Shown: positions 14,060 to 18,203 of the stretch, piece after piece
How the letters are laid out: every line of letters begins with the position of its first letter
Numbering within the stretch: the first letter of the stretch is position 1
Source of the DNA: CAYGTS01 sp964352905
GTDB taxonomy: Bacteria > Pseudomonadota > Gammaproteobacteria > JAHCLG01
Direction: 5' to 3'
NCBI GenBank assembly: GCA_964352905.1
Contig: CAYGTS010000039.1
Coordinates: 1 to 18,203 of the forward strand
DNA: 18,203 nucleotides
The notes under the pieces: generated by a model
Told to the model about the DNA's origin: nothing
Databases searched by the model: none
Seen by the model: the letters and a program-made list of their open reading frames with translations, nothing else
Translations under genes and position numbers: made by a program

Positions 14060-16498
14060 ATGCCACAGAAGAAGATTACCCGTGAAATTGTGCTAGGAGT
14101 TAGCCATCAAGGCAATTCCAATTGGACGGACTACTTTGATTTATTCTCAAAGAGCATGCCCTGGACAGCGTTTTTAGCTTCGATTGATTACCGTGGTAGT
14201 AAGTTTCACTCACAACGAGATGAGGAGAAAAGTACCTCATTATTTACAGAGATTACAAAACCGCACTTACTTATAAATTATAAATGCCTAGATACTGCAA
14301 CGCTCAATGAAAGCATTCACTGCTTGATTAAAATTTTTAAGGAAAGCACAACTGACTATAAAACAAATCAAGATGGATGGGTTCTACAATCGCAAGAGCC
14401 ACTGCCAAAATCAAGTTCAGCCGCTTATTTTGCAGAATTGCTTTATCATGTTTTAAGCGCAAACCCAACGCTGCAAGTAAAACAAGACCAAAGAAAGCCT
14501 ATTACGCAAATGCTGCAATGCTATTTCAAGGCAGTAGTTTATGAGACAAACGATCTACATAGCATTGAAGATAGCTATAATAAAATCAGTGCGTTAATTG
14601 TAAAGTTCGATGATTCTGCGCAAACTAAAATAAAAGATATCTTAACAGAAAGATTGGAAACATTATTTCACGCGACTATTCAAACTGCAAAGAATGATAT
14701 AGGCACAATAATAAACACCTACGATAGAAGTATCGCTATACTAGAAGAGGGTGATTGCGCTGGCTTAGTTAACATATTAAAAGAAAAGTTACAATCTTAT
14801 GCAATCAGTGCTAATGATGCAACTATTGAAAGAATAAAAGAATTAGCCGCTGAAAGAAACATTAATCTTAATGACAATGATATTGCTAAGCAAGCTTTCA
14901 GCGTTGATCAGGCTCGCTTACAGCTAATCGCTAAAGAACAATATCGTTACTCTCAGACTGAACAAAATGCAGAAATTCACCGACTTAACGAGCAAGAGTA
15001 CACCTCTCTTTTACATAATATTAATAGCCGCTTCCTTAGAGTCGCTATCGATAATGAACCTGCATCTATTGCTAAAAAATTGGTAAAATACGTGGATTTT
15101 TACACGCATGCTGCGTTTAATAGTTTTCTAGCTGATCAAAATAATCATAAGCAATCTGAAAACATTGTGAAAGAAATTATTAAATACTACGTAAAAACAG
15201 GAAGAAATTTAAACAAAATAGCCGCATGGGCTTGTACGAAGTTGCTCCGTATGGGTTTACAGCCACAGGATATACGTAACTCTTTAGATTGTAAAAGTAA
15301 TACTGCATTAAACCGTGTAGTCACACCAGTTTTAAAAGCGTATGAGGGGCAAGATAATTTAGAAAGTGAAAATAATCAAGAGGCAGCCAAACTTGAAATA
15401 AACGCAAGATTAAAAGCTTGCAACACAAGGGAGGATCATGAATTCTGGACTCAGCATTTCAATAATAAATACCCAAGTTTGCAAGATGATATAAATACAG
15501 TAGCTGCGCCTGCTGCTAGCGTTGTTAGAAAATCACCGTTCGTTTATGTTGAGCCTGTGCCTGCACGCATAGCAGAACCAAGCGCACCTGCGTTGCCTAC
15601 TATTTCACAATTATGTGAACCGCAAGCTGTAACAGCAAAAACTGTGCTAGCGGCACTTACCACGCCTAGTATTTCTAGCACACCAACACCGGGATTTCTA
15701 ACGGCAACTGAATATTTGCAACAATTAGATTTTCAGGATCGATCTCATGTTAATCTGCATTATAACGAAATTTTTGATCGTTTATCCGATAATTCTCACA
15801 CTTATTTTTATAATGATTCTTATGCAACCAGACTGCTTGATATTTTAAACGGCCTAGATAAAATAAACGCACAAGATTTGGTGAAACGCTGTAAAAAAAT
15901 TAATAGTAATATTAAAAAATTACTCTTAGAAGCGTTTCAAGCAGAGCTGCAAAATGTTAATGATGGTGCTGGTCTTACAACATTAATAAGACACTGGTTT
16001 AACGACCAAAAATCACAATCACTCGCAGTTGATCAGCAACGGCATATAATTCCGCATGACATGACCGCAACGCGCGAAAAAATGCGTGATGAGGTACAAA
16101 ATAAAATTTTGGCCTTATTAGTGGGGAATAACATTTCTAACAATGAAGTGCATGAAATTCTTAACTCATTCGCTACCACAAACTTTAAATTCACAGCAAC
16201 GTTTTTAGATGAACTTGCTGTAAAGATAAATCAAAACGTAGCACCAGCATTAGCCGATTTTTTTACTGAACAATATAGAAAAGCCAGCTCTTTATTCAGT
16301 CTTGGTTGCAATAACAAAGCAGCTGCAATAGCAGCAGCAACTGAAGAAGGACAGAGCCAGGGACCCAGTTTGCACGAACGCATACAACAACCCAGAACAG
16401 CAAGCCTAGCTGGCAGGTTTACGCTGTTTCATCTTGGTAGCCCTAAGCAAGGAACACCCACTCAGGGCCATGGTAGTACAATTACTAACAGGATGTAA
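14060..16498 (+). CDS. Unrecognised 812-aa protein with Pro/Ala linker and C-terminal domain shared with the next gene
   Basis: I do not recognise a family. Three parts are visible: an N-terminal helical region (about 1-480), charged and without membrane segments; a Pro/Ala/Ser-rich linker (about 482-545, with repeats such as APAAS, EPVPARIAEPSAPALP and SISSTPTPG); and a C-terminal helical domain (about 546-790). The last is homologous to the entire 260-aa protein encoded next, gap-free from 607 to 709 against 55 to 157. The most conserved block is SLAVDQQRH..., DMTATREKMRD (654-678). A low-complexity tail ends the chain. The AAAGAGGT Shine-Dalgarno 5 nt before the ATG is strong. There is no signal peptide. 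A modular, tandem-duplicated, soluble protein could be a secreted effector, but no secretion signal is evident. Confidence 0.85.
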   Translation: MPQKKITREIVLGVSHQGNSNWTDYFDLFSKSMPWTAFLASIDYRGSKFHSQRDEEKSTSLFTEITKPHLLINYKCLDTATLNESIHCLIKIFKESTTDYKTNQDGWVLQSQEPLPKSSSAAYFAELLYHVLSANPTLQVKQDQRKPITQMLQCYFKAVVYETNDLHSIEDSYNKISALIVKFDDSAQTKIKDILTERLETLFHATIQTAKNDIGTIINTYDRSIAILEEGDCAGLVNILKEKLQSYAISANDATIERIKELAAERNINLNDNDIAKQAFSVDQARLQLIAKEQYRYSQTEQNAEIHRLNEQEYTSLLHNINSRFLRVAIDNEPASIAKKLVKYVDFYTHAAFNSFLADQNNHKQSENIVKEIIKYYVKTGRNLNKIAAWACTKLLRMGLQPQDIRNSLDCKSNTALNRVVTPVLKAYEGQDNLESENNQEAAKLEINARLKACNTREDHEFWTQHFNNKYPSLQDDINTVAAPAASVVRKSPFVYVEPVPARIAEPSAPALPTISQLCEPQAVTAKTVLAALTTPSISSTPTPGFLTATEYLQQLDFQDRSHVNLHYNEIFDRLSDNSHTYFYNDSYATRLLDILNGLDKINAQDLVKRCKKINSNIKKLLLEAFQAELQNVNDGAGLTTLIRHWFNDQKSQSLAVDQQRHIIPHDMTATREKMRDEVQNKILALLVGNNISNNEVHEILNSFATTNFKFTATFLDELAVKINQNVAPALADFFTEQYRKASSLFSLGCNNKAAAIAAATEEGQSQGPSLHERIQQPRTASLAGRFTLFHLGSPKQGTPTQGHGSTITNRM

Positions 16499-16517
16499 CT
16501 GATTGTGGTGGGTTTTT

Positions 16518-16536
16518 CGATAGTCCTAATCTATCG
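16518..16536. terminator. Weak hairpin after the 812-aa gene
   Basis: CGATAG (16518-16523) pairs with CTATCG (16531-16536) around a 7-nt loop. TTTTT precedes the stem and AAAAAA follows it, so the T-tract is on the 5' side for the plus strand. It is a poor terminator for the upstream gene and would serve the minus strand better. Confidence 0.3.
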
Positions 16537-16548
16537 CTTAAAAAACTC

Positions 16549-16578
16549 TTGTAATGCTTATTCACATGTTGTTACAAT
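16549..16578 (+). promoter_or_regulatory. Candidate promoter of the 260-aa gene
   Basis: TTGTAA (16549-16554), an 18-bp spacer and TACAAT (16573-16578) form a plausible sigma-70 promoter. The leader of about 27 nt contains AAAGGTG (16601-16607), 4 nt before the ATG. The duplicated gene therefore seems able to be transcribed independently of the 812-aa gene. Confidence 0.5.
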
Positions 16579-16611
16579 GAAAATGTGTACAAATAAAAAT
16601 AAAGGTGACGT

Positions 16612-17394
16612 ATGCCATTAATTTCAGGAAACAATCATTCTCCCAGCGATGATCTAGATGGGAAGTTAAAGCTTATACGTCGTATCCTACGTCTTGGCGA
16701 ACATTCTAAAGGCACCATTGCATTTAAGTTGGTTACGTTTTTAAGTGAGTTAAAGCAAAAAAATCAGCGAGCTTTGGTAGAAAACTGCAAAGAAATTAAT
16801 AAGGATATTAAAGAGTTACTCTTATCAGGTTTTAACGCACTGCTGGGTCCGGTGGCTAACTCCGATGACTTTATAGCATTAATAAACGACTGGTTTAGCA
16901 AAGACAAATCACTATCACTCGCAGTTGATCAGCAACGACATACAATTCACCGTGACATGACCGCAACGCGCGAAAAAATGCGCGATGCCGTACAAGATAA
17001 AATTCTGGAATCGTTATCAGATCAAAAAATTAGTAGCGCAGATATGGTTGCAGTGCTTGAATCGCTTGCTGGAAAAGATTTTAAATTCACTGCAACGTTT
17101 TTAGATAAACTGGCTAATAAGCTTAATTTTAATGAAAATAACATAGATAGTCTTTCAATCTTTTTTATTAATCAATATAATAATGCTGCAGTATCATCAT
17201 TATTCAACACTGGCTGTGCAAATAAGGCTGGAAAGATTGCAGAGGCGAAAGAAAGAAGTGATAACACTGCTTTAATAGACGCGATAAAAGCCCCAAGAAG
17301 GCTTAGCTATGCTGCTTTTTTTGGCGGTAGTAGTCCTACTAATGCTGCAGCTGCAGCACCAGCACCACAAGTTCATTCTCCAGTAAAGAATTAG
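16612..17394 (+). CDS. Unrecognised 260-aa paralogue of the C-terminal domain of the preceding protein
   Basis: Nearly the whole chain aligns with residues about 560-790 of the 812-aa product. Matching landmarks are LV..CK.IN..IK.LLL (55-71), SLAVDQQRH and DMTATREKMRD (102-126, 21 of 25 residues identical), FKFTATFLD (157-165), GC.NKA and a basic PR motif near the end. Outside the block identity is roughly 45% or lower. The C-terminus is a disordered Ala/Pro tail (AAAAAPAPQVHSPVKN). There is no signal peptide or membrane segment. It has its own Shine-Dalgarno, a candidate promoter and a terminator, so it is a separate gene and not a broken end of the first. The function is unknown. Confidence 0.85.
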   Translation: MPLISGNNHSPSDDLDGKLKLIRRILRLGEHSKGTIAFKLVTFLSELKQKNQRALVENCKEINKDIKELLLSGFNALLGPVANSDDFIALINDWFSKDKSLSLAVDQQRHTIHRDMTATREKMRDAVQDKILESLSDQKISSADMVAVLESLAGKDFKFTATFLDKLANKLNFNENNIDSLSIFFINQYNNAAVSSLFNTGCANKAGKIAEAKERSDNTALIDAIKAPRRLSYAAFFGGSSPTNAAAAAPAPQVHSPVKN

Positions 17395-17400
17395 CCTAGC

Positions 17401-17431
17401 CCCCCACCCTAGCTTAATGCTAAAGTGGGGG
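17401..17431 (+). terminator. GC-rich stem-loop after the 260-aa gene
   Basis: CCCCCAC (17401-17407) pairs exactly with GTGGGGG (17425-17431). Inside, TAGC (17410-17413) pairs with GCTA (17419-17422). The stop codon is 6 nt upstream. The downstream sequence ATTATAAATTGTT is AT-rich but not a clean T-run, so termination may be partial or need Rho. Confidence 0.6.
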
Positions 17432-17442
17432 ATTATAAATTG

Positions 17443-17471
17443 TTGCAATCTTAATGACTGATACTTACAAT
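17443..17471 (+). promoter_or_regulatory. Candidate promoter of the DOT1-like gene
   Basis: TTGCAA (17443-17448), 17 bp and TACAAT (17466-17471) form a good sigma-70 match. Predicted transcription starts near 17478, giving a leader of about 29 nt. It lies just after the stem-loop at 17401, so the methyltransferase gene is probably its own transcription unit. Confidence 0.5.
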
Positions 17472-17506
17472 ATTGGCTTCTGTTATATTATAAAAATGGT
17501 AAAAAA

Positions 17507-18145
17507 ATGAGTCATAAGCCTAGCCAAGAACAACTCTTAGCCGCCATGCAAGTCATGGATTTAATTTACAATAATGTTGATGCGCGCCGCGTTTCGCTTG
17601 ATGAAAGACGCCGCCTTGATTTAAAAGATGATCACTTTGTTTATGGCGAAATTGCTTACCCCACCTTTGCTAAAATGCTGGATATTGCCAAACCCATGCC
17701 AGGGGATGTGTTCTACGATTTAGGTTGTGGTTCAGGTAAATCGGTGTTTTTAGCTGCCATGTTATACGATTTTAGCAAAGCGCTTGGGGTTGAGTTGTTA
17801 AAACCACTGTATGATTTAGCTGCAGCACAAATTGAAAAATTTGAAAAGCAATTACCGCTACAAAGTGAGTTTGCGGGCAAAACCTTTAACATTGATTTTG
17901 CACATAAAGACTTGTTGGAACAAGATATTAGCGATGGCAATATTATTTATATTAATGCCACGTGTTTTATTGGTGATATTTGGGAAAAAACTAAAGCTAA
18001 GTTAAAAGCTGAATTACCCATTGGCGCGCGTGTTTTATTAACCACTAAAAGCTTACCCGATGACACCTACCAACAAAAATTTTCTGAATTATTAGAAATG
18101 AGTTGGGGCCCTTGTACGATCAATATTTACGAAAAGATTGTGTAA
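17507..18145 (+). CDS. DOT1-like class I SAM-dependent methyltransferase
   Basis: The 212-aa protein has the Rossmann methyltransferase fold. The SAM-binding loop is YDLGCGSGKSVFLAAML (motif I, Asp71-Gly77), the ribose-binding acid is Glu96 in ALGVELL, then Asp135 in HKDLL, and motif IV reads YINATCF with Asn150. HFVYGEIAY (43-51) just ahead of motif I matches the start of the DOT1 domain, which in eukaryotes methylates histone H3 Lys79 without a SET domain. Bacterial relatives are known but their substrates mostly are not. The chain is N-terminally and C-terminally complete, with no DNA-binding extension. The Shine-Dalgarno is poor (ATGGTAAAAAA before the ATG). The substrate cannot be read from sequence, and a general protein or small-molecule methyltransferase is possible. 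Confidence 0.75.
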   Translation: MSHKPSQEQLLAAMQVMDLIYNNVDARRVSLDERRRLDLKDDHFVYGEIAYPTFAKMLDIAKPMPGDVFYDLGCGSGKSVFLAAMLYDFSKALGVELLKPLYDLAAAQIEKFEKQLPLQSEFAGKTFNIDFAHKDLLEQDISDGNIIYINATCFIGDIWEKTKAKLKAELPIGARVLLTTKSLPDDTYQQKFSELLEMSWGPCTINIYEKIV

Positions 18146-18148
18146 GTA

Positions 18149-18196
18149 CAGCAATTCCCGGTGTAGCGAGGAACAGCCATATTTGGGCAATCTCAC
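18149..18196 (+). repeat. 48-bp dispersed repeat, copy 2
   Basis: This copy matches 231-278 at 45 of 48 positions and has the same orientation. It begins 3 nt after the stop of the DOT1-like gene. The remaining 7 bases of the window carry nothing identifiable. Confidence 0.8.
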
Positions 18197-18203
18197 ATTA
18201 AAA

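Noticed and set aside
16499..16611. The 260-aa gene as a broken fragment of the 812-aa gene
   Set aside because: It has its own start, a strong Shine-Dalgarno, a candidate promoter and a terminator. The upstream gene also ends with its own complete C-terminal domain.
5356..17394. Type IV (Dot/Icm) secretion signals at the C-termini of the three unrecognised proteins
   Set aside because: The ends of the 812- and 260-aa products lack a glutamate-rich block, and the 597-aa end has only scattered acidic residues. Effector status therefore stays a guess.
1..18203. CRISPR array or tRNA genes
   Set aside because: The repeats are few, widely dispersed and in both orientations, with no regular spacers; no cloverleaf with T-loop and anticodon patterns was seen.

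Overview
The window reads as about 18.2 kb of an AT-rich gammaproteobacterial chromosome. EF-P with the EpmA/EpmB lysylation pair, the mix of small conserved proteins and large unrecognised soluble proteins, and the dispersed palindromic repeats suggest a host-associated lineage such as Legionellales/Coxiella-like bacteria. That placement is an inference; there is no rRNA or other decisive marker. Coding density is high and no gene-free stretch exceeds 300 bases. The longest gaps are 1-274, 7150-7367 and 3910-4082; they hold repeats, repeats, and promoters respectively.

Left part (1-5201), housekeeping. The complete EF-P (R)-beta-lysylation set is here: efp and epmA on the minus strand, overlapping by 8 nt, and epmB divergent from efp with only 35 nt between start codons. 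Then come proline iminopeptidase (minus) and alanine dehydrogenase (plus), which face away from each other across a promoter region. All are full length with intact active-site residues.

Middle (5202-11285). A 597-aa protein of unknown function carries a gap-free internal duplication. It is followed by an NCS1-family nucleobase/hydantoin-type permease, a secreted L,D-transpeptidase (YkuD), an AbiEi/AbiEii toxin-antitoxin pair behind a 43-bp near-palindrome that overlaps a good sigma-70 promoter, and a 60-aa conserved-looking protein.

Right part (11292-18145). A phosphate module comes first: a PhoU-like DUF47 protein and a PiT phosphate transporter form one operon, and a CYTH triphosphatase-type protein is divergent from it. 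The two directions appear to share one symmetric -10 element. After this come an 812-aa and a 260-aa protein, both unrecognised. The shorter one is a stand-alone paralogue of the C-terminal domain of the longer one. A DOT1-like SAM methyltransferase ends the window.

Several dispersed repeat families sit in the intergenic gaps: a 51-bp unit (three copies), a 48-bp unit (two copies, one near each end of the window), a CCCGGCG palindrome (two copies), a larger inverted repeat in front of the permease, and a CGTCATTGCGAGC-type hairpin. The least explained protein content is the 597-aa protein and the 812/260-aa pair. Nothing in the sequence alone assigns them a function.
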